DNA of 64,000 nt from JBBDLF01 sp040879025 (GCA_040879025.1 JBBDLF010000019.1:1-64000); one strand, 5' to 3'; shown: positions 8,877 through 18,206, counted from the first letter of the stretch. The notes: generated by a model not told the origin, from the sequence alone. A program made the numbers and translations.

Positions 8877-10115
8877 CTAATTGTCAGCACCTTTCGCTAC
8901 CACCCCGTCGCCGATCATCGCGTCAATCGCGGCATCATCATACCCAAGTGACTCGAGCACGTCCCGGGTGTGTTCTCCAAGACCGGGTGCGGAGCCAGGT
9001 GGAATTTTGGGACACCCACTGACGGCGAAGGGACTGTTGACGGTGCGTATGGACCCGAAGCGCGGGTGTTCCAGCGGGATGACAATATCATTATCCGCCT
9101 TTTGCAAATCGTTGGCCGCCTCTTCATAGGTTGGCACAACGGCGAAGGGAATATCACAGGAGCCGAGACGTTCACGCCAGAAATCGACATCCCTGCCCGC
9201 AAATGCCACATCGAGTACTGCTAACAACTGTTCCATGTTGTCGGCACGATTCTCCGCGGTGGCGAAGCGCGGATCGTCCGCGAGTTCCGGATGGTCGACA
9301 GCCCGGCAGAAGGGAACCCAGTCCTTGCCGGCATTGACAATGCCGAGCCTTATCAGGCGTCCATCACTGCAACGGTAGTGCAGATAGGCGTAATTGTGAG
9401 CGCGGTCCCGCGGCCTCTTCTCTTTAAACCGTGCGTTACATAACTGCGCCTGCAGCAGGGTCGCGTTTGCCCATGCTCCCGTGGCCAGCAGCGAGGTTGA
9501 CACCTTGCAGCCTCTACCGGTTTTCTGTCTCTGATACAGGCCGGTCATGATCGCGGCAAACAGCGTAGTGCCGCTGGGATGGTCGCCTGCACCGAAAGGA
9601 AACGCGCCTAGCCAGCCGCCAACGGGAAACACATGCCCTTCGATGCCGGAGCGGGTCCAGTAACACACGGAGTCATAACCGGGCTTGTCTCGCTCATCAC
9701 CTTCCTCTCCGTAACCGGTACCGATTGCGTAGATCATTTCCGGATTGATTGCCTTGAGGTCTTCGTAGCCGATTTTCAACCTTTCGAGTGCCCCCAGCCG
9801 ATAATTGGAAAGAAAGACATCGGCGCCCTCAATCAGTTTGCGGAACACCGCGTAACCCTGTTCCGACCTGATGTCGATAGCGATACTTTTCTTGTTGCGG
9901 TTATCCACTTCAAACGTATAGGCCAGTTCCGACTCCGGCATACCAGGCAAGGTGTGATAGCGTCGATTCAGATCACCAATAACCGGTGGCTCGACCTTGA
10001 TAACGTCCGCGCCAAAATCAGACAGAATGACACCGGCGGAGGGGCCGAATACCAGTGTGGCCACTTCAACCACGCGGATATCCGCCAGCAGCGGTTCGCT
10101 CGCGTCATCAGTCAT
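8877..10115 (-). CDS. CaiB/BaiF (family III) CoA-transferase
   Basis: A 412-residue protein with the family III pattern. It has an N-terminal LADIRVVEVATLVFGP, the CoA-binding region GADVIKVEPPVIGD, NKKSIAIDI and LIEGADVFLSNYR. The putative catalytic Asp lies in DKPGYDSVCYW (about residue 150). The enzymes move CoA between acids such as formyl, carnitine or mesaconate; the substrate is not predictable here. The start is the ATG at 10115. The good Shine-Dalgarno (AAGGAG at 10142-10137) is 21 bases away and points to a five-codon leader frame that overlaps this start as ATGA. Downstream on the same strand is a secreted esterase. Confidence 0.85.
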   Translation of the reverse strand: MTDDASEPLLADIRVVEVATLVFGPSAGVILSDFGADVIKVEPPVIGDLNRRYHTLPGMPESELAYTFEVDNRNKKSIAIDIRSEQGYAVFRKLIEGADVFLSNYRLGALERLKIGYEDLKAINPEMIYAIGTGYGEEGDERDKPGYDSVCYWTRSGIEGHVFPVGGWLGAFPFGAGDHPSGTTLFAAIMTGLYQRQKTGRGCKVSTSLLATGAWANATLLQAQLCNARFKEKRPRDRAHNYAYLHYRCSDGRLIRLGIVNAGKDWVPFCRAVDHPELADDPRFATAENRADNMEQLLAVLDVAFAGRDVDFWRERLGSCDIPFAVVPTYEEAANDLQKADNDIVIPLEHPRFGSIRTVNSPFAVSGCPKIPPGSAPGLGEHTRDVLESLGYDDAAIDAMIGDGVVAKGADN

Positions 10116-10129
10116 GCGTGATTGCTCAT
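10112..10129 (-). other. Five-codon leader ORF (MSNHA) overlapping the CoA-transferase start
   Basis: On the minus strand AAGGAG (10142-10137) is followed after 7 bases by ATG AGC AAT CAC GCA TGA. The TGA overlaps the ATG of the CoA-transferase as ATGA, and that ATG has no Shine-Dalgarno of its own at normal distance. The layout predicts translational coupling by reinitiation. It is read directly from sequence, but expression of the peptide is not known. Confidence 0.4.
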
Positions 10130-10236
10130 ATGAATTCTCCTTATCCCGCGCGGTAGAATAAAAGCCGTATGAGGGAAAGTCCATCTCCCGATGACGTTAC
10201 TGTTATAGTTGGGTTGGCATTGCCTGAAACGGTTAA

Positions 10237-10265
10237 GGAGCCTCTGATTAATTATGTGCCGCCTC
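10237..10265 (+). repeat. 29-bp dispersed element, copy 1 (IS-end-like)
   Basis: This stretch begins GGAGCCTCTGATTAAT and is identical at 25 of 29 positions to 38963-38991. Both copies lie just upstream of coding starts (tex and the FtsX-permease pseudogene). A 7-bp-stem hairpin (GCCGCCT...AGGCGGC, 10258-10275) overlaps its right end. The GGRRCCTCTGAT motif resembles terminal inverted repeats of some IS5-type elements, but no transposase is present. Confidence 0.5.
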
Positions 10266-10339
10266 AGGAGGCGGCGCGATCACTTGGGACACGCATCGCG
10301 AAACGGACTCTGTTTACAGAATCAAGAGGTTGCAGCTTT

Positions 10340-12700
10340 ATGGATATTGTTCAGCTAATCGCGGGCGAGTTGGCAGTCAAGGACTCCCAGGTTCATGCCG
10401 CGGTCGCTCTGCTTGATGAAGGATCCACCGTCCCGTTTATTTCCCGTTACCGCAAGGAAGCCACCGGCGGACTCGACGACCTGCAATTGCGGGACCTCGA
10501 ATTGCGCCTGCGCTACCTGCGTGAATTCGACGAACGCAGGCAGGTGGTACTCTCGAGCATCAAGGATCAGGAAAAACTGACGCCGGAACTGGAAAAGCAG
10601 ATTCTGGCGACCACCACCAAGACCGAACTTGAAGACCTTTATCTGCCGTACAGGCCCAAACGCCGGACCAAGGCCATGATTGCCATTGAGGCCGGCCTTG
10701 AACCTCTGGCGGATATTCTGTTTTCCGACCCTTCGCTTGATCCAGAGACGGCCGCGGCCGCGTTCGTCAATCCTGACGGCGGTGTTGAGAATGTCAAAGC
10801 CGCACTGGAGGGGGCAAAACAAATTCTGATGGAACGCTTGAGTGAAGATGCCGCGCTGACGGGCAGGCTTCGCAGGCACCTGTGGGAGCGGGGCATTCTC
10901 AGCGCACAGCTTATCAAGGGCAAGGAAGCCGGGGCGGAAAAATTTCGTGACTACTTTGCCTATGAAGAAGCCCTTCGTAAAGTTCCCTCCCACCGCGCTC
11001 TGGCGGTTTTTCGGGGCAGAAAGGAAGGGTTCCTGAACGTCACGGTTGGCAGTACCGGGGTTGAAAGCGGCGACCCCGATCCCGGTGAGCGAATGGTGGC
11101 TTCTCATTTCGATGTGCGGGACAAAGGCCGTGCCGCGGATACATGGCTGCTGGAAGTGGTGCGCTGGACTTGGCGCGTGAAATTGCTGACACGCCTGGAA
11201 GCGGACCTGCTGGGTCAGTTGCGTGATAGGGCAGACGACGAGGCAATCCGGGTGTTTGCGGCAAATCTCAAAGCCATCCTTCTGGCGCCTCCGGCCGGCA
11301 ACCGCGTGACCCTGGGGCTGGACCCGGGGTTGCGTACCGGAGTGAAGGTTACCGTGGTGGATGGCACCGGCAAATATCTGGAGGACACGGCAATTTATCC
11401 TCATGCGCCAAGAAACCAGTGGGACCAGTCCATCACCGCATTGGCAACACTTTGCCGGCGACACAGGGTGGAACTGATTGCGATCGGCAATGGCACCGCT
11501 TCCCGGGAGACGGACAAGCTGGCCGGCGATCTCACCAGGCGCCATCCGGAATTGAAGCTCAGCAAGGCCATGGTGAATGAGTCCGGCGCATCGGTTTATT
11601 CCGCTTCCGATATTGCTCGGGAGGAGTTTCCAGATCTGGATGTTACCGTGCGGGGCGCCATTTCAATCGCACGGCGGCTGCAGGATCCTCTGGCCGAGTT
11701 GGTGAAGATCGAGCCGAAGTCCATCGGGGTAGGCCAGTACCAGCATGACGTCAGCCAGGTGAAGCTGGGTCAAAGTCTTGACGCGGTAATTGAGGACTGT
11801 GTGAACGGCGTTGGCGTTGATGTCAACATGGCGTCTGCTCCGTTGTTAAGACGTGTCGCCGGCCTGACCGCGTCAATGGCCACCAATATAGTCAATTACC
11901 GTAACGAAAACGGTGCGTTCAGAAGCCGGCAGGCGCTGAAATCGGTGCCGCGCGTCGGTGAAAAAAGTTTTGAACAGGCCGCCGGTTTTCTGCGCATCAT
12001 GAACGGCGAAAATCCGCTCGACGCTTCAGCGGTGCATCCTGAATCCTACAGCGTGGTTGAGAAGATCGGCCGTGCAAACAAAAAGTCCATTCCCGAAATT
12101 ATCGGTGACAGCAGCTTTTTGCAACGCCTTGACCCGGCTGACTATACCGATGACAAATTTGGTTTGCCCACAGTGATGGACATACTCACCGAACTGGAAA
12201 AACCGGGTCGTGATCCGCGACCGGAGTTTAAATCCGCCGACTTCAAGGAGGGGGTGGAAAAACTCAGCGACCTGAGCCAGGGTATGGTTTTGGAAGGAAC
12301 AGTTACTAATGTGACGAATTTTGGCGCTTTTGTGGATATCGGCGTTCATCAGGACGGACTGGTCCATATTTCCGCCTTATCCACCCGTTTTGTCAAGGAT
12401 CCGCATACTGTGGTGAAGACCGACGATGTCGTGCGGGTCAAGGTGATGGAGGTGGACGAAAAACGTAAACGGATCAGTTTGACCATGCGCCTGGATGACG
12501 CAATCGGTGAGGCCGGTGGCGGGACGGAAAATGCCTCTCGCGGGTCCGGCGAAAAAAGACGCGGTAAAAAGGAAAACGGCAAAAAACCGGTAGCGGACGC
12601 CTCAAAAGACAGCAACAAATCTGCCGCGCCTCAACACAAGACCCCGGCGATGGGCACATTCGGAGCCCTATTGACGGATGTTATGAAGACCAAAAAATAG
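10340..12700 (+). CDS. tex: Transcription accessory protein Tex
   Basis: The ATG at 10340 begins the conserved Tex N-terminus (MDIVQLIAGELAVKD). The longer in-frame extension to 10169 runs through the repeat element and is rejected. The 786 residues compare with about 770-780 for the family. Domains in order are the N-terminal helical region with ISRYRKEATGGLDD, a YqgF/RNase H-like fold (about 320-450, GLDPGLRTGVKV), helix-hairpin-helix motifs (about 500-560, RVAGLTASMATNIVNYR) and an S1 RNA-binding domain (about 646-722, GTVTNVTNFGAFVDIG). A Lys/Ser-rich tail follows. Tex binds RNA and affects transcription termination and stress tolerance. The gene stands alone and converges on the DUF411 gene. 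Confidence 0.96.
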   Translation: MDIVQLIAGELAVKDSQVHAAVALLDEGSTVPFISRYRKEATGGLDDLQLRDLELRLRYLREFDERRQVVLSSIKDQEKLTPELEKQILATTTKTELEDLYLPYRPKRRTKAMIAIEAGLEPLADILFSDPSLDPETAAAAFVNPDGGVENVKAALEGAKQILMERLSEDAALTGRLRRHLWERGILSAQLIKGKEAGAEKFRDYFAYEEALRKVPSHRALAVFRGRKEGFLNVTVGSTGVESGDPDPGERMVASHFDVRDKGRAADTWLLEVVRWTWRVKLLTRLEADLLGQLRDRADDEAIRVFAANLKAILLAPPAGNRVTLGLDPGLRTGVKVTVVDGTGKYLEDTAIYPHAPRNQWDQSITALATLCRRHRVELIAIGNGTASRETDKLAGDLTRRHPELKLSKAMVNESGASVYSASDIAREEFPDLDVTVRGAISIARRLQDPLAELVKIEPKSIGVGQYQHDVSQVKLGQSLDAVIEDCVNGVGVDVNMASAPLLRRVAGLTASMATNIVNYRNENGAFRSRQALKSVPRVGEKSFEQAAGFLRIMNGENPLDASAVHPESYSVVEKIGRANKKSIPEIIGDSSFLQRLDPADYTDDKFGLPTVMDILTELEKPGRDPRPEFKSADFKEGVEKLSDLSQGMVLEGTVTNVTNFGAFVDIGVHQDGLVHISALSTRFVKDPHTVVKTDDVVRVKVMEVDEKRKRISLTMRLDDAIGEAGGGTENASRGSGEKRRGKKENGKKPVADASKDSNKSAAPQHKTPAMGTFGALLTDVMKTKK

Positions 12701-12714
12701 AGTTGCTGTTCCGC

Positions 12715-13218
12715 TTATTCAGACTGCTCGGTGATGTCACCAACGTGTGTAAACACTTCCGTGGTGCCGTCTTTTTTCAGTAGCAAAATATCGTACGGGG
12801 TAAAACGGTTGCCCACTTCCATGCCCGGGCTGCCGAGCGGCATGCCCGGTACCAGCAAGCCTGCGGCATCCGCAGGGGGCGCATCCAGAAACTGTTTAAC
12901 GAACCGGGCCGGCACATGGCCCTCAAAGACGTAGCCGTCCTTGGTGATCGCTGTGTGACAGGACTGCAGTTCGGGCTGTATTCCGTGTTCCCGTTTCACT
13001 GCGTTAAGGTCGGCCGGGTGATGAATGGTGGACACAAAATCATTCAGTGTCATGTGATCGATCCATCCGGCGCAGCAACCACAGGTTTCACTTTTGTAAA
13101 CGTCCATCCCGACGGCCTGGACATCCTGGGCCGCGGCGGAAAAAGTTCCACCAAAGGCCAGCAGGCCAGCGGCCACCAGAACCCTGGCGGCCTTGTGTGC
13201 GAGAACAGCTTTTTTCAT
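12715..13218 (-). CDS. DUF411 metal-binding periplasmic protein
   Basis: The start at 13218 has GGAG six bases upstream. The 167-residue product has a signal peptide ending near SAAAQ and the DUF411 core: VYKSETCGCCAGWIDH (thioredoxin-like fold with a C-x-CC cluster), HHPADLNAVK, a QSCHTA strand and GHVPARFVKQFL, then GLLVPGMPLGSPGME and TPYDILLLKKDG. Family members are small copper-responsive or metal-binding proteins, often found in copper/silver resistance loci. Here it is 28 kb from the cop/cus island, so it may serve independently. It lies 35 bp downstream of the SMP-30-like gene on the same strand and could be its operon partner. Confidence 0.85.
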   Translation of the reverse strand: MKKAVLAHKAARVLVAAGLLAFGGTFSAAAQDVQAVGMDVYKSETCGCCAGWIDHMTLNDFVSTIHHPADLNAVKREHGIQPELQSCHTAITKDGYVFEGHVPARFVKQFLDAPPADAAGLLVPGMPLGSPGMEVGNRFTPYDILLLKKDGTTEVFTHVGDITEQSE

Positions 13219-13253
13219 TTTCGTCTCCACGTAAGTTCAGAGGTGAGCAGGAG

Positions 13254-14162
13254 TCAGTCCAGAGGAATGAACGCCAACGCGTTGTTTTGATTCATCGGAA
13301 TCACCAACTGGTTCTGTACTGAGTCATAACACATGGAGGCGGCGCTGGGGATGCCTTCCGCAATTATCTCGGCAGGCTGTCCCGGACGTATTCGGGAAAC
13401 GCTTCCATAGCGTACACTGCTTATATACTTGGTACCATCGTCCAGAATCACCACACCATCGTTTCCGCCTTCGGCTGCATGTTCGGTCATCACAAGCTCG
13501 CCTTGCGGGTTGAAAGTAAGCACCGCGTTGTCGCCCACGTTCACAACAACGATGTTTCCGTCATTGTCTATCGCCACGCCGTTGGGCAAATTCAATGGCT
13601 CCCCCTCCAGAAATATCCCCGCGTCACCGTTGGGTGTCACGCGGTAGATGCGTTCGGGCGGCCGGGTGTTGGAGGCATACACGGTGCCGTCATCGGCTAC
13701 CGCAACCCCGTTCAGTCCCGTGGCGCCGGGAACCTCTACCGCTCCCATCGGCCGGCCTGATTGCAAATCAAACTGCCGCACCATGTTGATATCCACGGTG
13801 TAAAGTACCTCATCGGCGATGGCGCTTCCCAGCGGCTGATTGAGCGTAAGGCCATCACGGGTGGCACCAATCCATTTGGACGTATGAACGCTGCCATCAG
13901 GATTGATCAGCGAAACATAGCCGTCGTTTTCCTGTAATTCCTGACCGACTCCGTTGTTCATAGCCAGAATCAGATTGCGCTCGGGATCGAAAGTACAACT
14001 CTCGGCGGTTCGAAAACTCCCATAAACTTTCACATTACTCGACATGGGAGTCGCCTCGCCGGACTCGTTCACTGTCCCCAGTGCCTCCCCCGGACTGAAT
14101 TCCTGCGCCATAGCCGCGCTGCCCGCCACTAAAATGAATCCCGTCACTGCCAATTTCTTCAT
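13254..14162 (-). CDS. Secreted SMP-30/gluconolactonase-like beta-propeller protein
   Basis: The start at 14162 gives a signal peptide (MKKLAVTGFILVAGSAAMAQ) with AGGA close upstream. The 302-residue mature region has repeated six-bladed propeller motifs, such as GLNGVAVADDGTVYASN, PNGVAIDNDGNIVVVNVGDN and NDGVVILDDGTKYISS. These match the SMP-30/NHL-like family, whose members bind a divalent metal and hydrolyse lactones or act as strictosidine-synthase-like proteins. The substrate is unknown. The upstream region holds one decayed and one intact copy of the dispersed palindrome and separates it from a divergent serine hydrolase gene. Confidence 0.75.
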   Translation of the reverse strand: MKKLAVTGFILVAGSAAMAQEFSPGEALGTVNESGEATPMSSNVKVYGSFRTAESCTFDPERNLILAMNNGVGQELQENDGYVSLINPDGSVHTSKWIGATRDGLTLNQPLGSAIADEVLYTVDINMVRQFDLQSGRPMGAVEVPGATGLNGVAVADDGTVYASNTRPPERIYRVTPNGDAGIFLEGEPLNLPNGVAIDNDGNIVVVNVGDNAVLTFNPQGELVMTEHAAEGGNDGVVILDDGTKYISSVRYGSVSRIRPGQPAEIIAEGIPSAASMCYDSVQNQLVIPMNQNNALAFIPLD

Positions 14163-14195
14163 AATCCTGCTCCCTATAAGAAAGACCCCAGTATA

Positions 14196-14223
14196 GGGTC
14201 GGTGGCGAACGATAATCAATCGC
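14196..14223 (+). repeat. Decayed half-copy of the dispersed palindrome
   Basis: GGGTCGGTGGCGAA at 14196-14209 is identical to the left arm of the dispersed palindrome. The following CGATAATCAATCGC has lost the matching right arm but keeps an AATCA core. It lies 28 bp left of an intact copy. Confidence 0.5.
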
Positions 14224-14250
14224 ATCTGGCGAGTCACGCGTCAAGCGCTT

Positions 14251-14291
14251 GGGGGTCAGTGGCGAATGAGAATCATTCGCCACTGACCCCC
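14251..14291 (+). repeat. Dispersed palindrome with Fur-box-like core, copy A
   Basis: A perfect 19-bp inverted repeat flanks a GAA loop (core GCGAATGAGAATCATTCGC). The core matches 14 of 19 positions of the classical Fur box GATAATGATAATCATTATC. CCCCC is followed by TTTT, so on the plus strand it also looks like an intrinsic terminator. It sits between two divergent starts (14162 and 14341), where a terminator is not expected. Relative to the other copies it has a compensated pair change in the stem (A-T in place of G-C in GTC-A/G-GTGG). Confidence 0.8.
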
Positions 14292-14340
14292 TTTTCGTAC
14301 TACTATCCTGGGGAATCCGGCGAAAGCCAAGAGAGACCGC

Positions 14341-15696
14341 ATGAAGAAGCCTGTGCTCGGCGTCACCGTCGCTATTGTAGCCGTTCTGGGCGTGGCTGCC
14401 CTTTCGGGCTTTACCCCTGCCTATCTCATTAGCGCTCCGGGAGTCGCGGCGGGAATCGGCGCCAAGCTGTTGTGCAGTTCCCGCTATGTCAGCCATTTCA
14501 GCCAGGAACAGTCATTTGATGACCTGGTTCAATATTCACCCGTCCTGGCTAATTTGACGATCGAGTACGACGAGACTGATCAAGCCGTTATCACGTCGCT
14601 TTTTGGGCTCAAGTCCGCTACCGCTGTCTATCGGCCCGGTCTGGGCTGCACACTCGAGTACCCCGGATTTGACCCACCCGTCGACACGGGACGGATTGCG
14701 ATCGATCGGCCCTCGGCTCCCTGGCCGCTGGGCGAAAGAACGACTACGCCCGATGCGGCGATGCAGGCCTTGGTGCAAAGCCAGATTGAACAGGATAATT
14801 CCGCGGGATTGAATACCCGCGCCCTGCTGGTGGTACATGACGGCGAAGTTATCGCGGAAGGCTATGCCCAGAACGCTGACCGGCGGGCGCCGCTACTCGG
14901 TTGGTCCATGTCCAAGAGCCTGATGTCGATCATGCTGGGCAACCTGGAGCTTCGCGGCCTGTTATCTCTTGACGCAGGCCCGGAATTTCCGGAATGGGCT
15001 GATGATGACCGTGCTGCGATACGAATTACCGACCTGCTGACCATGACAGACGGGCTGGATTTCTCCGAAGAATACGACCCCGGCGACGACGCCACAGCAA
15101 TGCTCTTTACCGAACCGTCAGCCTCTTTGTTTGTTTTGCAAAAATCACTGTCCAATGAACCCGGTACAGTTTTCAACTACAGTTCCGGAACGGCGAGTCT
15201 TTTATCAAGACTCTACCAGGATAAGACCGGAGACAGCCTGGCAACCAGTTTTGACGATTACATGGAAAACATCTACAAACCGCTTGGATTCGAACACGCC
15301 GTATTCGAAACCGATGCCGCGGGTGAATTCATGGGAAGTTCCTATTTCTATGCCTCGGCACGCGACTGGGCGCGAATTGGCCAGATGATGCTGGATGGAG
15401 GAAGCATTAATGGTCGCAGAATTGTGAGCGAAGACTGGATCCAACGCGCTACCGGTCCCAACACATCGGAAAACGAAAAAGCCTACGGATACCAATGGTG
15501 GCTGAACCGCGGCGACGAGCAACTACGCTGGCCTGACCTGCCCGCGGACGCGTATGCGGCCCAGGGCAATCGCGAACAGCGGCTCATGGTGATTCCTTCC
15601 CGGAATCTGGTGATTGTACGCCTCGGATGGACCGCCGGATCATATCCAACCAACGAGCGATTCGCGGAAATCCTGGATTCATCCGGATTGCATTAA
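14341..15696 (+). CDS. Serine hydrolase of the class C beta-lactamase/PBP4* family
   Basis: A 451-residue protein with an N-terminal hydrophobic segment (about residues 8-30), probably a membrane anchor or uncleaved signal. The catalytic S-x-x-K motif appears as SMSKS at about residue 197. A YSS triplet at about residue 280 (NYSSGTASLL) stands where class C enzymes have Y-x-N, and C-terminal QWWLN and AAQGN strands complete the fold. Related proteins act as esterases, D-aminopeptidases or 6-aminohexanoate-dimer hydrolases more often than as beta-lactamases. The KTG motif is not evident. It is a single gene, divergent from the SMP-30-like gene. Confidence 0.82.
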   Translation: MKKPVLGVTVAIVAVLGVAALSGFTPAYLISAPGVAAGIGAKLLCSSRYVSHFSQEQSFDDLVQYSPVLANLTIEYDETDQAVITSLFGLKSATAVYRPGLGCTLEYPGFDPPVDTGRIAIDRPSAPWPLGERTTTPDAAMQALVQSQIEQDNSAGLNTRALLVVHDGEVIAEGYAQNADRRAPLLGWSMSKSLMSIMLGNLELRGLLSLDAGPEFPEWADDDRAAIRITDLLTMTDGLDFSEEYDPGDDATAMLFTEPSASLFVLQKSLSNEPGTVFNYSSGTASLLSRLYQDKTGDSLATSFDDYMENIYKPLGFEHAVFETDAAGEFMGSSYFYASARDWARIGQMMLDGGSINGRRIVSEDWIQRATGPNTSENEKAYGYQWWLNRGDEQLRWPDLPADAYAAQGNREQRLMVIPSRNLVIVRLGWTAGSYPTNERFAEILDSSGLH

Positions 15697-15779
15697 GGTA
15701 TTTCACCAGGGAACTTCTGAAGAACTCTTTGGCCACTTAGCAAGTTCTGGCGCGTGTGGTTTGCCAGCGTCGATTCTGA

Positions 15780-18206
15780 TTACAGCAAATCAGACTCCGC
15801 CTTTGCCACTTGCCTCTTGACGGCGACGAAACTGTCCGGATTTACCGAGATTGAATCGATTCCCGACTCTACCAGAAACCTGGCAAAGTCGGGATAGTCG
15901 CTTGGCGCTTGACCACAAATGCCCACAGGACGTTTGTTTTGATGCGCTGTTGTAATCAAACTCGCGATAGAGCGGCGTACGGCCTCGTGACGATCATCGA
16001 ACAAACCGGACAAAAGATTGGAATCACGATCCACGCCGAGCACCAACTGAGTGAGGTCATTGCTGCCGATGGAGAACCCATCAAAGCGCTTTGCAAATTC
16101 CTCTGCCAGAATGATATTCGACGGGACCTCCGCCATCACATACACCTGCAGCCCCTCGACGCCGCGACGCAAGCCCGCCGCCGCCATTTCTTCCAATACC
16201 AGATCGGCTTCCTCGGGAGTACGGCAAAAAGGAATCATCACGACAATATTCTTCATTCCGGCAACCTCCCTTGCTTTCTTGACCGCTTTGCATTCCAGCG
16301 CGAAACCCGCCCGGTATTCTTCACTGTAGTACCGACTGGCTCCCCGCCAGCCGAGCATCGGATTTTCTTCCGCCGGTTCGAACGCGGCACCGCCAAGCAG
16401 CTGCGCGTATTCATTGGTTTTAAAATCGCTCATCCGCACGATGACCGGATGCGGGTGCCGCGACGCAGCGATGCGCGCCAGTCCAAAGGCAAGCGTGTCG
16501 ATAAAATAGGCGGGCTTGTCTTTCCAGGCGGTTGTAAGCGTTTCAATTTGACGCGCCTCCCCCCTGCTGACCCGTTCCGGGTGCAACAGCGCCAGCGGAT
16601 GAATTTTAATCAGATTGCTGATAATGAATTCCATTCTCACCAGACCTATCCCGTCAGCGGGCAACTTCCACCATTTCAGCGCGGCGGCGGGATTCCCCAG
16701 GTTCAGCATCACCTCTGTCTGTGTCACCGGAATATCGTCAAGAGCAATTGCCTCCGACTCGTAGTCGGCGATGCCCGCATAAACCGAACCTTTGTCTCCC
16801 TCGGCGCAGGAAACGGTTATTTCGAGATCGTTCGTCAGCTTGCGCTGAGCGTCACCGACGCCAACTATCGCCGGCAATCCGAGCTCTCTGGCAATGATCG
16901 CGGCGTGGGACGTACGCCCGCCGTGATCGGTAATAATCGCCGCGGCTTTCATGATAATGGGCACCCAGTCCGGATCGGTCTTGCCGGTGACCAGTACCGA
17001 ACCTTCAACAAACTTGTCTATCTCTGAAATCGACGCCAGCTTGCACACCTTGCCGGTAGCAATGGCGCTTCCAATACCCAGTCCGCTGACCAGAAGTTCC
17101 CCGTTGCTTTTCAACGTGTAGGTTTTAAAGGTGTCGGCACCCAGCTGTGACTGCACTGTCTCCGGTCTGGCCTGGACGATAAACATTTCCCCCGACTCAC
17201 CATCCTTGGCCCACTCCATGTCCATAGGACAACCATAATGTTTTTCCACGATAACGGCCCAGCGTGACAGTAGCAGAACGTCATCATCGCTCAGTACCGG
17301 CGACTGGCGCTCCCACTCCGAAGTGTTGACCAGTTGCGTCGGTTTGCTTTTTCTGGGGCTGTAAATCAGTTTCTTTTCCTTGCCACCGAGCGTTCTGGAG
17401 ATGATGGGTTTGCAGCTGACATCATCAAGCAACGGCTTGAACACCATATATTCATCGGGATCGATGCTGCCCTGCACCACCGTTTCCCCCAAACCCCAGT
17501 TGGCATTGATCAATACGACATCAGGAAAACCGCTTTCGGTATCGGCGGAAAACATTACGCCGGCAGAGCCGGTATCGGCGTGTACCATTTGCTGGACGCC
17601 AACCGACAGCGCCACTTTCATGTGTTCAAACCCGTGCTTGTCGCGGTAGGCTATTGCGCGATCGGTGAACAACGAAGCGAAGCAGTGGCGGCAGGCTGCC
17701 AGCAAAGCCTTCTCGCCGACGATATTAAGGAAAGACTCCTGCTGGCCGGCAAAACTGGCTTCGGGCAAATCCTCCGCCGTAGCGCTGCTGCGAACAGCGA
17801 CCGCCGGATTTTCCTGGCCGGTCTCGTCTGCGAGTTGCCGATAGGCCCTGCGAATCTCATCCGCCAGGTCTTGCGGAAACTCGCCCTTGCCTATAAGACG
17901 GCGAATGGCGTAGCCCACGGTTTCCAGCGAAACGCCCTCGACCGACCATTGCCCCAGTTTTTCGGTTATGCCGTGGCGGATATTATTGTGATCGAGAAAG
18001 TGCCAGTAGGCATCGGCTGTCGTGGCAAAGCCGCCCGGCACACGGATTCCGGTTTCCGTAAGGTGCCGGATCATCTCCCCGAGTGAGGCGTTTTTGCCGC
18101 CCACTTTGCCCGTATCTTCCCTGCCGACCTGGGCCAGAAGACAGGTGAAGGCTTCCGTCTGAGTTGATTGCACGAGTATTTGTCCTGTCCCTGAGGTTAA
18201 TTCCAC
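15780..18206 (-). CDS. ppsA: Phosphoenolpyruvate synthase
   Basis: An 808-residue protein, against ~790-800 for the family. The N-terminal ATP-grasp pyruvate-phosphate-dikinase domain has VGGKNASLGEMIRHL near the start and RSSATAEDLPEASFAGQQES at about 140-165. The swivelling phosphohistidine domain has the motif GGRTSHAAIIARELG with the catalytic His at about residue 436. The TIM-barrel PEP-binding domain ends in GICGQAPSDYP, with the conserved Cys at about 760. The enzyme makes PEP from pyruvate and ATP for gluconeogenesis. No ppsR-like regulatory kinase/phosphorylase gene is adjacent, unlike the usual divergent arrangement. The exact start among the N-terminal codons is uncertain. Confidence 0.96.
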   Translation of the reverse strand: MELTSGTGQILVQSTQTEAFTCLLAQVGREDTGKVGGKNASLGEMIRHLTETGIRVPGGFATTADAYWHFLDHNNIRHGITEKLGQWSVEGVSLETVGYAIRRLIGKGEFPQDLADEIRRAYRQLADETGQENPAVAVRSSATAEDLPEASFAGQQESFLNIVGEKALLAACRHCFASLFTDRAIAYRDKHGFEHMKVALSVGVQQMVHADTGSAGVMFSADTESGFPDVVLINANWGLGETVVQGSIDPDEYMVFKPLLDDVSCKPIISRTLGGKEKKLIYSPRKSKPTQLVNTSEWERQSPVLSDDDVLLLSRWAVIVEKHYGCPMDMEWAKDGESGEMFIVQARPETVQSQLGADTFKTYTLKSNGELLVSGLGIGSAIATGKVCKLASISEIDKFVEGSVLVTGKTDPDWVPIIMKAAAIITDHGGRTSHAAIIARELGLPAIVGVGDAQRKLTNDLEITVSCAEGDKGSVYAGIADYESEAIALDDIPVTQTEVMLNLGNPAAALKWWKLPADGIGLVRMEFIISNLIKIHPLALLHPERVSRGEARQIETLTTAWKDKPAYFIDTLAFGLARIAASRHPHPVIVRMSDFKTNEYAQLLGGAAFEPAEENPMLGWRGASRYYSEEYRAGFALECKAVKKAREVAGMKNIVVMIPFCRTPEEADLVLEEMAAAGLRRGVEGLQVYVMAEVPSNIILAEEFAKRFDGFSIGSNDLTQLVLGVDRDSNLLSGLFDDRHEAVRRSIASLITTAHQNKRPVGICGQAPSDYPDFARFLVESGIDSISVNPDSFVAVKRQVAKAESDLL

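Noticed and set aside
10355..11545. Long open frame (396 codons) on the minus strand inside tex
   Set aside because: It is antisense to a fully conserved Tex protein, with no Shine-Dalgarno and no protein-like motif.
14341..15696. Serine hydrolase as a true class C beta-lactamase (resistance gene)
   Set aside because: SMSK is present, but Y-x-N is replaced by YSS and no KTG motif is evident. The protein is longer and belongs to the broader esterase/peptidase group.
15909..17027. Long open frame (372 codons) on the plus strand inside ppsA
   Set aside because: Antisense shadow of the PEP synthase, which has all its motifs in the other strand.
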